Source of the DNA: Streptomyces gobiensis
GTDB taxonomy: Bacteria > Actinomycetota > Actinomycetes > Streptomycetales > Streptomycetaceae
Reading direction: 5' to 3'
NCBI RefSeq assembly: GCF_021216675.1
Contig: NZ_CP086120.1
Span: forward strand, 2,462,501-2,526,500
Length of the DNA stretch: 64,000 nt
This document shows positions 43,667 through 52,791 of this stretch, piece by piece (position 1 is the first letter of the stretch; every line of letters begins with the position of its first letter). The notes below the pieces were generated by a model. It was not told where the DNA came from and made no database searches. It worked only from the letters and a program-made list of their open reading frames with translations. The position numbers were made by a program, and so were the translations under genes.

Positions 43667-44956
43667 TCAGGATGAGCGGGCCACCGCCCAGGCGAAGCCC
43701 AGCGCGGTGAGGGTGAGCCCGCCCAGGGCCAGGGCCGTGCCCGGGTAGCCGGCCAGGCTCAGGCCCAGGCCGCCGAGGGCCGCGCCGACGAAGACGCCCA
43801 GGCTCATCCCGGCCGCGTTGAGGCTCAGCGCGGTGCCGCGCAGAGTGCCGCAGCGGCGGACGAGGAGCGTAGTGACGCAGGCGGCGACCGTCGCGTGGCC
43901 GACACCGATCAGCGCGGTCAGTGGCAGGGCGAGCAACAGGGAGTGGGTGAAGTAGAGGGCGACGAGCGCGCCCAGCGCCACTACCAGGGCCAGGAGCATA
44001 AGACGTTCGGTGGTGATCCTCGGCCGGTCGGAGCTCAGCACACGTCCGGTGAGGAAGTTGCTGACGAAGAACGCCGTGCCGCTCAGGGTCCACACGAGCG
44101 CGAAGGGACCGGGTTCAAGGGTGAAGCGCTCGTGGTAGAAGGCCGCCAGGTAGGCGAGATAACCCATGAAGGCGGCCGTGCGCAGGAGCGCGACGAAGAG
44201 GAGCGGGATCACCCCGGGGAGAGCGGCCAGTGCCCGGAAGGAGGCAAAGTAGCCGAGTTTCTCCTGCTGGCTCGGCTCGCTCGGCTCGCTCTGCCGGCTC
44301 TGCTGGTTTCCGGCGGCTGGGGTCTCTTCGCTGCGGGTGCGGCCCTTGGCGAAGAAGAGCGCCGCCAGGAGGCAGGAGACGACGGCGACGGCCCACATGT
44401 TTCCCTGCCAGCCCCACAGCACGGCTGGCAGGGCCACCGCGGGTGCCGCCATCAGCGCGGTGAACGACTGGGTCGCGGTGACGAGGGTCGCCGCCCGGCC
44501 GGCCGCGGCACCGTTGCCGAAGCGATCCGCGGCCGCTGCGGTGAGCGCCGGGTTCAGTACGGCCGTACCGGCCCCGACAAGCAGGCAGAAGGCGGCGATC
44601 AGCAGGAACTCTCCGGTGGCGCCCAGGGCCGCGGAACCAGCCAGCACGGCGAGGCCTCCGGCGGCCGCCCAGTCCTTGCGTACCCGGTCGATCAGCGGGG
44701 CCAGTGCCGTTCCCACGGCGAGGGCGGCCAGGCCACCCAGACCGCGCAGTTGACCCATGGCGGCGTTGCTGCTGTCCGCCGATTCGGCGATCGGCACCAG
44801 GAAGGTGCTGTAGATGGTGAAGGGCAGCAGCCCGACCGCCGAGGCCAGCAGCAGCGGCCACAGGGTCCGGGTCATCCGCAGATCGCCGGGTATGGGTTCG
44901 GCGGCCTCTTCCCTGGCCTCAGCGGTGTGGTTGGCGTGCTTCGTTTCGCTGCTCAT
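43667..44956 (-). CDS. MFS transporter of metallophore-type locus
   Basis: 429 residues from the ATG at 44956, which overlaps the upstream stop as ATGA. About 12 membrane segments split 6+6 by a hydrophilic loop near 220-240 (Gln/Ser/Glu-rich). RVRKDW after the second helix follows the MFS loop 2-3 position. By context it may export the metallophore or another product made by the neighbouring enzymes, like CntE in staphylopine systems (inference). Last gene of the operon; the 106-bp gap to the FAD oxidase suggests that the oxidase is separate. Confidence 0.83.
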   Translation of the reverse strand: MSSETKHANHTAEAREEAAEPIPGDLRMTRTLWPLLLASAVGLLPFTIYSTFLVPIAESADSSNAAMGQLRGLGGLAALAVGTALAPLIDRVRKDWAAAGGLAVLAGSAALGATGEFLLIAAFCLLVGAGTAVLNPALTAAAADRFGNGAAAGRAATLVTATQSFTALMAAPAVALPAVLWGWQGNMWAVAVVSCLLAALFFAKGRTRSEETPAAGNQQSRQSEPSEPSQQEKLGYFASFRALAALPGVIPLLFVALLRTAAFMGYLAYLAAFYHERFTLEPGPFALVWTLSGTAFFVSNFLTGRVLSSDRPRITTERLMLLALVVALGALVALYFTHSLLLALPLTALIGVGHATVAACVTTLLVRRCGTLRGTALSLNAAGMSLGVFVGAALGGLGLSLAGYPGTALALGGLTLTALGFAWAVARSS

Positions 44957-45774
44957 GCGGGGGCTCCCCGGTACCGGTAGAGGACGGTCGCGTCGGCGCT
45001 GAACTGGGAGAAGGGAAAGGGCTCCGCGGACAGAGCGGTGACACCGGCGCCCAGGAAGGCGCGGGCCACGGCGCTGCCGGTCTGGGCGTACACCACCAGC
45101 GGGATGTCCCGGGTGCGGCAGTGGTCCAGGATCGCGTCGAAGCTGCCGTTGCTGAGTGTCATGCCGGTGGCGACCACGGCGTCGGCCGCTGCCAGGACCT
45201 CGGCCATATCGTCGGTGACCGGGTCTCCCCATTGCGTGCTGCGGAGGTTGAAGTCGCAGGGCAGGCAGGTGCCGCCGCGTTCCCGGATCGCGGCGACCAG
45301 GGGGTTGACGACGCCGATGAGGGCGACCTTGGCACCGGGTGCGATGTCCAGCAGCCCAGCGACGGCGGCGTCCCTGGCCTGCGCCCTGGTTTCGGGGGTG
45401 CCGGTGGGCAGGGTGACGGGTTCGGCTTCGGGTGCGTCGCGGTGCGGGTGGACCCGGGCGAGATAGGCGTCGAGGGCGGCGATGCGGACCGGGGGAACGC
45501 TGTGCCGTATGAGGGTGTCGAGGGTGTGCCCCGAGGCGTTCGCGCAGAAGTCGGGGTCGAGTTCGCCGGCCTCGAAGGAACAGGCGCCAAAGGCGTCCCC
45601 GGTGCGGGTCAGCAGATAGTGGTTGCGGTAGGTGACCTGGCTGCCGGCCAGCCGGGTGGTGTGGTGGAGCCAGAACGCGCTGGTGACGGTCAGTTTTTGG
45701 GGCGGCGTCCCGTAGGCACCGGCGAGCACGGCGTCGCTGAGCTCGGTCACGGTCTGCGGTTGTGGGTGGGCCAT
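44953..45774 (-). CDS. DUF364/DUF4213-like Rossmann protein, putative heavy-metal chelation family
   Basis: 273 residues. The N-terminal domain is alpha/beta with FWLHHTTRLAGSQVTYRNHYLLTRTGD; the C-terminal Rossmann-like part (about 140-270) has VALIGVVNPLVAAIRERG, CLPCDFNLR, and ADAVVATGMTLSNGSFDAILDHC. The pattern (VxxxGMTLxNGT/S and a terminal alpha/beta motif) is that of the DUF364 putative heavy-metal chelation family, known near metal ABC transporters. A CxxC pair is present. It is 71 bp past the PLP gene and coupled to the MFS gene by ATGA. Confidence 0.72.
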   Translation of the reverse strand: MAHPQPQTVTELSDAVLAGAYGTPPQKLTVTSAFWLHHTTRLAGSQVTYRNHYLLTRTGDAFGACSFEAGELDPDFCANASGHTLDTLIRHSVPPVRIAALDAYLARVHPHRDAPEAEPVTLPTGTPETRAQARDAAVAGLLDIAPGAKVALIGVVNPLVAAIRERGGTCLPCDFNLRSTQWGDPVTDDMAEVLAAADAVVATGMTLSNGSFDAILDHCRTRDIPLVVYAQTGSAVARAFLGAGVTALSAEPFPFSQFSADATVLYRYRGAPA

Positions 45775-45845
45775 GTCGGCGTCTTTCTTCTGGTGTTGTT
45801 CTGGGTTGTGCGGGGTCAGGGCGAGTCAGCTGCCGAAGAGCCGTG

Positions 45846-46922
45846 TCATGCGGTTTCGGTCAGCAGGGCTGGTTCCCGACGCTCGTCCGCGTCGTTCGGT
45901 GCGCTGTCCAGGACGCTGTCCGGGGGCGGCCAGGACAGTGCGGACCAGGGGTGCCTGAGCTCTTCGCGGGTGGTGGCCTCGTACGGGCGCATCGATCCGA
46001 GGCCGTGCGCCCGGGGGTGGCTGGCGTAGGCGTTGTCGACATAGCGGTGGCCGGTGTCGGCGGCGATGAAGACATACGTCCTGGACGCGTCCCGCTTGGT
46101 CTCCCTCTCCCGCTCCCTCTCCCAGAGCGTGGCCAGATAGGCCGCTCCGGCCGAGAGACCGGCGAATATGCCGCTCGCTCGCAGGAGTTCGACCGCACCG
46201 GACATGGCGTAGTCGAAGTTCACCCAGTGGATACGGTCGTACAGCTCGTGGCGGACGTTCTCAAACGGTATGGAGCTGCCGATACCAGCGATGATCATGT
46301 CCGGATCGGAGATGTGCTCGGCGCCGAAGGTGACGCTGCCGAACGGCTGGACGCCGATGAGCGTCACATCCCGTCCGGCCTCGCGCAGATACGTGGCGAT
46401 GGAGCCGGTCGATGCGCCGGTGCCGACGCCCCCCACCAGGGCCAGCGGGCCCTGCGGCACCTCTTTCTCGATCAGGTCGGCGACGTCGCGGTAGCCGAGA
46501 TAGTGGATGGCATCGTGGTACTGGCGCATCCAGTGGTAGTCAGGGTTGTCCCGCAGCAGCTCGCCAATGCGCTCCACCCGGAGGTTCTGGTCAAGTCGCA
46601 GGTTCTTGGAGGGGCGGACCTGTTCGAGGGTGGCGCCGAGTATCTCCAGCTGGACACGGAGCGTCCGGTCCACGGTCGTCGAGCCGATGATGTGGCAGTT
46701 CATTCCGTAGCGGTGGCACGCCAGCGCCAGCGCGTGGGCGTAGATGCCGCTGGAGCTGTCGACGAGTGTGTCGCCGGGCTTGACCTGCCCGGTCTCCAGG
46801 AGATGCCGTACCGCGCCCAGCGCCGAGTAGATCTTCATCGTCTCGAAGCGCAGGCAGACCGCTCCCGGCGGGACGGTGACCACGTCCGGCTCCTTGATGG
46901 CCTCCGCGATGTGCTCATGCAT
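45846..46922 (-). CDS. PLP fold-type II enzyme of the cysteine-synthase/SbnA group, atypical active site
   Basis: 358 residues. Fold-type II features are present: a VDSSSGIYAHALALAC loop (residues about 55-70, normally SSGNTG), a phosphate loop GGVGTGASTGS, and LSAGAAYLA near 280. The Schiff-base Lys segment, normally NPxGSxKDR about 9 residues after a Glu, reads FETMKIYSALGAVR; the aligned position is Gly36 and the only nearby Lys is K30. The N-terminus is about 15-20 residues shorter than CysK. SbnA-like enzymes make diaminopropionate-type precursors of metallophores. The reaction here is unknown. 13 bp after the methyltransferase gene. Confidence 0.72.
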   Translation of the reverse strand: MHEHIAEAIKEPDVVTVPPGAVCLRFETMKIYSALGAVRHLLETGQVKPGDTLVDSSSGIYAHALALACHRYGMNCHIIGSTTVDRTLRVQLEILGATLEQVRPSKNLRLDQNLRVERIGELLRDNPDYHWMRQYHDAIHYLGYRDVADLIEKEVPQGPLALVGGVGTGASTGSIATYLREAGRDVTLIGVQPFGSVTFGAEHISDPDMIIAGIGSSIPFENVRHELYDRIHWVNFDYAMSGAVELLRASGIFAGLSAGAAYLATLWERERERETKRDASRTYVFIAADTGHRYVDNAYASHPRAHGLGSMRPYEATTREELRHPWSALSWPPPDSVLDSAPNDADERREPALLTETA

Positions 46923-46935
46923 GGTGTCTGTCCCC

Positions 46936-47715
46936 TCAGCTGTCGGCGCGGAGCTTGAAGAAGTACGCCTGGCGGTTGTCGTCCTCCCGGGCTTGGCGGT
47001 GCAGCACCTCGGGCGTGAACCCCGCGTCCATGGCGTAGCCGGTGATCTCCTTCAGCTGGGCGGTATTGGACATGACCAGGTAGACCTCACCGCCGGGCGC
47101 GAGCAGCTTCCGGTCGGTGAGCTGGTCGAAGAAGCGCGTCACGATGTCGGTGCCGACGCAGACGTTGCGGATCACCGTCGGGTCGTCGCTGGTCTTCACG
47201 CTGACCGCGGGCGGGTTGAAGGTGATGACGTCCAGCCGGACGGAGCCGGGGAACTCCTCGAAGAGGTTGGAGACCAGCGGGTGGAAGAGGGTCTCCGGGC
47301 GCTCGCCGACGATCCGTTCGTAGTGCCCGGCCGCGGTGGCGACGCTGTCGGGGTGGATGTCCGCCGCGTAGATCTCACGGGCTTCCCTGGTTCCGGCGAT
47401 GACGGCCTCGACTCCGGCGCCGGCGCCTATCGCCGCGTACGAGCGTCCGGCCAGCTCAATGGTGCCGTCCAGCAGCCGGTCGTGGACGATGCGGCTGCTG
47501 GCGTCCGGGCGGAAGACGCCGGGCGGCAGCTCGAAGGTCCAGCCGTTGTAGGCGTAGGTGCGGTGCGTGTGGATGTCGGTGGTATGGCTGTTGAGGGCGA
47601 GGACCTCCGCCAGCGGGAGGGTGCCGGGCAAGCTGGCGAGCAGCTCCCGGGCGCCGGTATGGGATTCGGATCGGGCTTCGGATCGGGCTTCAGTTCGGGC
47701 TTCGGGCTCGGGCAA
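46936..47715 (-). CDS. Class I SAM-dependent methyltransferase with NPP motif, TTG start
   Basis: 259 residues with a TTG start at 47715, chosen because GGAGGAACC sits directly before it. The N-terminus is a low-complexity EARSEAR repeat (12-bp DNA repeat at 47667-47712), so a downstream start cannot be excluded. SAM site AIGAGAGVEAVIAG; IYAADIHPDSV; and ITFNPPAV, the (N/D)PP motif used by N-methyltransferases of the HemK type. It may N-methylate a peptide-like or amino-acid substrate made in the locus (inference). It is 41 bp downstream of the double ATPase and 13 bp upstream of the PLP enzyme. Confidence 0.72.
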   Translation of the reverse strand: MPEPEARTEARSEARSESHTGARELLASLPGTLPLAEVLALNSHTTDIHTHRTYAYNGWTFELPPGVFRPDASSRIVHDRLLDGTIELAGRSYAAIGAGAGVEAVIAGTREAREIYAADIHPDSVATAAGHYERIVGERPETLFHPLVSNLFEEFPGSVRLDVITFNPPAVSVKTSDDPTVIRNVCVGTDIVTRFFDQLTDRKLLAPGGEVYLVMSNTAQLKEITGYAMDAGFTPEVLHRQAREDDNRQAYFFKLRADS

Positions 47716-47756
47716 GGTTCCTCCGTTGATCTGCGGTGGGCGGGGGTCTCCCGGCG

Positions 47757-49364
47757 TCAGGTGCCGGGGGCGGATACGGCGGCCCGGTCGGGGGCCGAGG
47801 GGGCCGGTTGGGCCGATGGGGTGACCAACGGGCCCATGGCACACACGAGTTGCCGGGTGATGTCGGCTTGCGGGTGGTGCAGCACCTGCCCTGCCGCGCC
47901 GCTTTCCACGACGTGGCCGCCGTCGATGACGACAATGTGCTGGGCGAGGGCCGCCAGAAGCTCCAGATCGTGGCTGACCCAGAGCAGCGCGGTGCCATGT
48001 TCGGCGCGGAGCCGGGAGAGTTCGGCGAGGACGGCGTCCCTGGCCTCGGGGTCCAGGGCAGTGGTGATCTCGTCGCAGATCAGCACATCGGGGGCGGCCA
48101 GAAGGGCGCGGGCCAGGGCGGCCCGCTGGAGTTCGCCGCCGGACAGCCCGCCGGGGCGGCGCTGGGCGGCGCCGGGGGCCAGGCCGAGCCGGGTGAGCAG
48201 CGCCAGGGCTTCCTCCCGCGCCTCGCCCGGGCTCTGCCCGTGCAGCCGAATACGGGTACGGGCAACCTGTTCGGCGACAGGGCGGCGTTCGTCGAAGGAG
48301 CCGCGCACCTCCTGCCAGACGTACTGCACCCGCCGTTTCTGCTCCCGGGTACGGCGGCGCAGTACGGGCAGCGCGGCGCCGTCCAGCAGCACCTGGCCGC
48401 GGTAACGCTCGTGGAGTCCGGCGATACACCGGGCGAGGGTCGTCTTGCCGCCGCCGGAGAGCCCGGCCACGCCCACGCAGCCGCCGGCGGGCAGCGCCAG
48501 GTCCACGGCATGCAGCACCGGGTCACGGCGCCGGGTGCGCACATAGGCCGTAAGTCCCCTGACCCGCAGCACCGGTGGTACCGGCGGCACCGGTGGCTGC
48601 GCGGCGTCGGCGGGGGCGGGGGCGGGGGGCGGTCCGGGCGCCACGGTGCGGGTCAGCGGGCGGCGGTCGGGCAGCGCGTGTCCGGTCACGCGTCCGCCGC
48701 CGAGCACCACCACGTGGTCGGCCAGCGTACGTACCAGGTCGTGGTCGTGGCTGAGCAGCAGGATCCCCAGGCCCGTCCGGGCCAGCTCAGCCAGCTCTCC
48801 GGCCAGCCGCATCCGGGTGACCGTATCGAGGCCGGTGCTCGGCTCGTCCAGGATGAGTACGCGGGGGCGGCAGACCAGGGTCTGGGCGAGCGCGACGCGC
48901 TGGCGCTGGCCACCGGAGAACTGGTGCGGGAAGCGGCGCTCGGTGTCCCGGCCCGGCGGCAGCTGGGCGGACCGCAGCGCCTCGGTGACGGCGGCCTGCC
49001 CGGCGGCACCGTGGTGCAGCCGGGCGAGCTCGGCCAGCACGCTGCCGGTCCGGCGGGCAGGGTTGAGGGTGCTGCCGGGGTGCTGCGGCATATACGCGAC
49101 CACCCGCCCGCGTACCCCGGGGGCCTGCTCCGTGGTCCCGTCACCGTCCACGACCGCTACGCCGTCGACGGCCACCCGCCCGCCCAGCCGTACGCCGGGT
49201 CCGGCCTCCCCCAGGAGCGCCAGGGCGGCCGTGGTCTTGCCGCTGCCCGAGGGACCGACCAGCGCGGTGACCCGACCCGCGTGGACCTCGAAGTCCACCC
49301 CGTCGAGCAGCACGGCGTCGCCGGTGCGCGCGGTGAGCCCGCGCACCGTGATGACGGGGTTCAT
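47757..49364 (-). CDS. Double ATP-binding subunit of a Dpp/Nik-type ABC transporter
   Basis: 535 residues from the ATG at 49364, overlapping the permease stop as ATGA. Two complete ATPase domains: first with Walker A GPSGSGKTT, signature FSGGQRQ, Walker B VLILDEPSTGLD; second with GLSGGGKTT, LSGGELQ, VLICDEITTALD. This equals DppD plus DppF (NikD/NikE, CntD/CntF) in a single chain. Powers import of the substrate bound by the Tat lipoprotein encoded first in the operon. Upstream in-frame extension inside the permease gene is ignored. Confidence 0.9.
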   Translation of the reverse strand: MNPVITVRGLTARTGDAVLLDGVDFEVHAGRVTALVGPSGSGKTTAALALLGEAGPGVRLGGRVAVDGVAVVDGDGTTEQAPGVRGRVVAYMPQHPGSTLNPARRTGSVLAELARLHHGAAGQAAVTEALRSAQLPPGRDTERRFPHQFSGGQRQRVALAQTLVCRPRVLILDEPSTGLDTVTRMRLAGELAELARTGLGILLLSHDHDLVRTLADHVVVLGGGRVTGHALPDRRPLTRTVAPGPPPAPAPADAAQPPVPPVPPVLRVRGLTAYVRTRRRDPVLHAVDLALPAGGCVGVAGLSGGGKTTLARCIAGLHERYRGQVLLDGAALPVLRRRTREQKRRVQYVWQEVRGSFDERRPVAEQVARTRIRLHGQSPGEAREEALALLTRLGLAPGAAQRRPGGLSGGELQRAALARALLAAPDVLICDEITTALDPEARDAVLAELSRLRAEHGTALLWVSHDLELLAALAQHIVVIDGGHVVESGAAGQVLHHPQADITRQLVCAMGPLVTPSAQPAPSAPDRAAVSAPGT

Positions 49365-50182
49365 CGGACCTCCCGCGTACGGCGGTTGTGGGCCAGCAGC
49401 CGGTCGGCGAGCAGGTTGAGCCCCACGGTGAACATGACGAGCATCGCGGCGGGTGCCAGCACCGCCCATGGCTGGAGCAGCAGCGCCTCCCGGCTCCGGG
49501 AAATGCTCACCGCCCAGTCCGGTGCGGTCGGATCCAGGCCCAGGCCGAGGAAGTTGGCGGAGCCGACCAGGAAGACGGCGAAGGTGATCCGGGTGCCGAT
49601 GTCGGCGGCGACCGGGGAGAGCGCCGAGCGCGCGACCCAGTCGAGTTGGATACGCGCCCGGGACTCGCCCTGCACCCGCAGCGCCTCGGCCACCGGGCTG
49701 CTGGCCGCCTCCAGCGCCGCAGCGCGCACCAGCCGGGCCACGGGCGGTACGTTGACGACCCCGACGGCCAGCGTGATCGCGACCGGGGAGCCGCGCCACC
49801 CCACCGCCACCACGCTGATGACCAGCAGCGTGGGCAGCGGCAGCAGCACGTCCAGGGGGCGGATCAGCAGTTCGTCGGCCCAGCGGCGCCGGGTGGAGGC
49901 CGCCGCCAGGCCTACGATGCCGCCCACCAGACAGGCGACCGCCACCGCGCCGATCGCCATGCCCAGCGCACTGCGGCCGCCGAGCAGCAGCAGGGCGAGC
50001 ACATCGCGGCCCAAGCCGTCCGTGCCGAGCGGGTGTTCCGCGCCTCCGGCCGCATAGGGCGCTCCCGCCCCGGGGGCCGCCGGTTCCGCGAACAGCGGGC
50101 CGAACAGCGCCATGCCGACCGGCAGCACCAGCAGCAGCCCACCCATGGACACCACCGGCAGAGGTATTCGCGAGCGCCTCAC
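49361..50182 (-). CDS. ABC transporter permease (DppC/NikC-like)
   Basis: 273 residues from the GTG at 50182, whose codon overlaps the stop of the previous gene as GTGA; this coupling matches the other junctions, whereas the ATG at 50218 would give a 40-bp overlap. DppC-type features: APYAAGGAEHPLGTDGLGRDVLALLLLGGR, five to six membrane helices, and the EAA loop VAEALRVQGESRARIQLDWV. The C-terminal WAVSISRSRE...PWAVLAPAAMLVMFTVGLNLLAD is typical. Confidence 0.88.
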   Translation of the reverse strand: MRRSRIPLPVVSMGGLLLVLPVGMALFGPLFAEPAAPGAGAPYAAGGAEHPLGTDGLGRDVLALLLLGGRSALGMAIGAVAVACLVGGIVGLAAASTRRRWADELLIRPLDVLLPLPTLLVISVVAVGWRGSPVAITLAVGVVNVPPVARLVRAAALEAASSPVAEALRVQGESRARIQLDWVARSALSPVAADIGTRITFAVFLVGSANFLGLGLDPTAPDWAVSISRSREALLLQPWAVLAPAAMLVMFTVGLNLLADRLLAHNRRTREVR

Positions 50183-51126
50183 CGAAGGGCCTCCGTCCTC
50201 GGTACCAGGCGGTGGCACACCAGGTCCGCCGCCAGGCTGAACAGCAGCGCCGCGACCGCCAGTACGAGCGTCAGACCCTGCACGGTGGGCACGTCCCTGG
50301 CCTCAACGGCGCGCACCAGTGCCGTGGCGACGCCGGGAATGGCGAAGACGGCCTCCACGATCAGCACGCCGCCGATGAGGTTGTCGCCGACCCGGGCGAG
50401 TTCCTGGATGCCCGGGACCGCCGCGTTGGGCAGCACATGGCGCAGCAGCACCGTCCGGCGCGGCACGCCAAGGCGCCGCGCCTGGGTGACGTAACCGGTC
50501 TCCAGCACCGTCACCATGCCCGCCCGTATCTGCCGGGAGAGCAGGCAGACCATCCGCGCGGCGACCACCGTGACCGGCAGCACCAGCAGGGCAGGCTGCC
50601 CGAGCAGGTCGCCGCCGCCCACACCGACCCACGTCGCGGGCAGCCAGCCCAGCCGCAGCGACAGGCCCGCGATGAGCAGCAGGGCCAGTACGAAGTCGGG
50701 GATGGCGTTCAGGGCGAGGGTGACCGAGGTGACGGCCCGGTCCAGGCGGCCGCCCTCGTGCAGGCCGGACGCGATGCCCAGCAGCATCGCGAGCGGGACC
50801 ACCACCGCGATGGTGACGGCGGCGAGCACCAGGGTGGCCCCGGCCGACTCGGCCAGCACCCCCGCCACCGGGCCGCCGCTGACCAGTGAGGTGCCGAGAT
50901 CACCGGTGAGCACGCCGCCCGCCCACTGGGCGAAGCGTTCCAGCGCGGGACGGTCCAGCTGGAGCTGCTCCCGCAGGGCGGCGACCTGCTCTTCGGTGGC
51001 GTCACCGTCGTAGCGCACCGCGGCGGCGTCACCGGGCAGCAGTGAGGTGAGGGCGAACACCAGCACCGCGAGCAGCGCCAGCTGGACCACGCCCAGCGCG
51101 AGGCGCTGCAGGACGTACCCACGCAC
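50179..51126 (-). CDS. ABC transporter permease (DppB/NikB-like)
   Basis: 315 residues from the GTG at 51126, two bases past the solute-binding protein stop. A longer open frame exists but its N-terminus would lie inside that gene. DppB-type layout: an N-terminal helix in VLQRLALGVVQLALLAVLVFALTSLLPGD, an extracytoplasmic loop, then five helices with the EAA-like TQARRLGVPRRTVLLRHVLPNA. Forms the channel with the DppC-like subunit. Confidence 0.88.
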   Translation of the reverse strand: MRGYVLQRLALGVVQLALLAVLVFALTSLLPGDAAAVRYDGDATEEQVAALREQLQLDRPALERFAQWAGGVLTGDLGTSLVSGGPVAGVLAESAGATLVLAAVTIAVVVPLAMLLGIASGLHEGGRLDRAVTSVTLALNAIPDFVLALLLIAGLSLRLGWLPATWVGVGGGDLLGQPALLVLPVTVVAARMVCLLSRQIRAGMVTVLETGYVTQARRLGVPRRTVLLRHVLPNAAVPGIQELARVGDNLIGGVLIVEAVFAIPGVATALVRAVEARDVPTVQGLTLVLAVAALLFSLAADLVCHRLVPRTEALR

Positions 51127-51128
51127 GG

Positions 51129-52682
51129 TCAGGCCAGCCACACCTGGTCGAAGCGGGCCGAACCCAGCGTGTTGGGCGGCGCGGGCTTCATCCCGCGCAC
51201 CCGGGCGGAGGCGGCGTTCAGCCAGTCCGCGTGACCCCACATCAGCAGGCCGCCCTCCTCGTGGATGGTGCGCTGCAGGCCGGAGTAGAGCTTGGCGCGT
51301 TCGTCCTTGCCGGTGGTGGACTGCGCCTTGGCGAAGGTGGTGTCGAAGTCGTCCCTGCGCCAGCCGGAGGCGTTGAAGGGGGAGTCGGACAGCAGCCGGT
51401 CGTTGATGTAGTTGGGAATCGTCATCGCGCCGGAGCGGTGGCTGCCCATGACGCCCTTGGTGAGCTGGTCGGCGTAGTACGTCTCGGCGGAGCCGGTGGT
51501 CACCTTCACCCGCAGCCCGGCGTCGGCGGCCTGCTCCGCGAAGAGGGTCGCCGCCTCGACGAACCCGGCGGCGACATCCGAGGTGTAGAACGACAGTGTC
51601 TTGTTCAGTGCCCCCGCCTTGCGCAGCAGCGAGCGGGCCTCATCCACATCGCGCTCACGCTGTGGGATGTCCTCGGGGTAGTACTGGTAGCCCTTGCCGA
51701 ACATGTCGTTGCCGACCGCCCCGCGGCCCGCCAGCACCACATCGACCAGCTTCCGGCGGTCGGCGAGCAGCTTGAAGGCGAGCGTCACCTTCGGGTCGTC
51801 AAAGGGCTCCTGATCGCACTTCATCACGATGGCGTGCGCGGCTCCGCCCTCGGCGGCGAGGATACGAACCCCCTGGTCGGCTTCCGCGCTACGGGCGAAC
51901 GTCGGGGTCATCTCGTAGGCGAACTCCGCCTCGCCGCCCCGCAGGGCGTTGCCCCGGGCATCGGTGTCGGCGGGCAGAATCCGCAACTCATCCACGTACG
52001 CGCCGCCGTCCCAGTGGTCGTCGAAGCGCTCGGCGACGAAGGACCGGCCGGCCGCGAAGGACTTCAGCCGGAAGGCGCCGGTGCCGACCGGCTTGGCCGG
52101 GTCGTCATAGCGGGAGCTGACGATGGCGGTACCCAGGGTGCCCAGCAGTGCGGGGAACTCGGCGCTGGGCTCGCTGAGCGCTATCTCGACGGTCCGCTTG
52201 CCGGTCTTCCGGCAGTTCTTGAGGTCGATGGCGGACAGCAGTCCCTGGGCGAAGTGGTTGCTGGCCTTGGGGTCGAGAATGCGGCCGAGGCTGAAGAGCA
52301 CATCCTCTGGGCTGAGCTTCTTACCGTCGTGGAAGAGCGCGTCCCGCAGCGTGAACCGCCACACGGTGGCCTCGCTGTTGGACTCCCACTTCCGCGCCAG
52401 CCGCGGCACCGGCGCCATATCAGGGCCCAGTTCAACGAGCCGGTCGAACATGGCCTTGGTCCGCGCCATGTCGATGGCCAGGCTCTCCGCGTGCGGGTCG
52501 ATGGTCTCCGCCTTCCCCCCACCAGCGAACACTGCCCGGAACCGCCCGCCCCGCTGCGGCGACGCCTTGGCATCCGCGCCACCGCCGCCGCTGCCACCAC
52601 AGCCGGTGAGGACCAGGGCCCCGGCTGCTCCGGCGGCACCCGCCAGACCTATGAACTCTCTGCGGCTACGGGCGTTCGGCAT
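51129..52682 (-). CDS. Solute-binding lipoprotein (SBP_bac_5; NikA/CntA-like)
   Basis: 517 residues from the ATG at 52682, with GGGGAG at 5-6 nt; an in-frame ATG at 52694 lacks this. Tat motif SRREFIG followed by lipobox LTGC, so it is exported folded and lipid-anchored. SBP_bac_5 fold: PRLARKWESNSEATVWRFTLRDALFHDGKKLSPEDVLFSL. Members bind peptides, nickel or metal-metallophore complexes. A Zur-type palindrome about 65 bp upstream suggests zinc-starvation control, hence possible import of a zinc-metallophore complex. First gene of the eight-gene operon. Confidence 0.85.
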   Translation of the reverse strand: MPNARSRREFIGLAGAAGAAGALVLTGCGGSGGGGADAKASPQRGGRFRAVFAGGGKAETIDPHAESLAIDMARTKAMFDRLVELGPDMAPVPRLARKWESNSEATVWRFTLRDALFHDGKKLSPEDVLFSLGRILDPKASNHFAQGLLSAIDLKNCRKTGKRTVEIALSEPSAEFPALLGTLGTAIVSSRYDDPAKPVGTGAFRLKSFAAGRSFVAERFDDHWDGGAYVDELRILPADTDARGNALRGGEAEFAYEMTPTFARSAEADQGVRILAAEGGAAHAIVMKCDQEPFDDPKVTLAFKLLADRRKLVDVVLAGRGAVGNDMFGKGYQYYPEDIPQRERDVDEARSLLRKAGALNKTLSFYTSDVAAGFVEAATLFAEQAADAGLRVKVTTGSAETYYADQLTKGVMGSHRSGAMTIPNYINDRLLSDSPFNASGWRRDDFDTTFAKAQSTTGKDERAKLYSGLQRTIHEEGGLLMWGHADWLNAASARVRGMKPAPPNTLGSARFDQVWLA

Positions 52683-52746
52683 GTCGCTCCCCACACATCA
52701 GTTGGCACAGCCGGACGACCGGCGCGGTGTGAAGCCTGCCAGTAAA

Positions 52747-52761
52747 TGAAAATGATTGTCA
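52747..52761. promoter_or_regulatory. Zur-box-like palindrome
   Basis: TGAAAATGATTGTCA is a 7-1-7 near-palindrome, one base from TGAAAATGATTTTCA, the core I know for the Streptomyces Zur box. It lies 65-79 bp upstream of the solute-binding protein start, in an otherwise GC-rich stretch. Zur with zinc would repress the operon. Confidence 0.75.
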
Positions 52762-52791
52762 ATATGGATGCGTCATCGGCTAGAAAAATGA

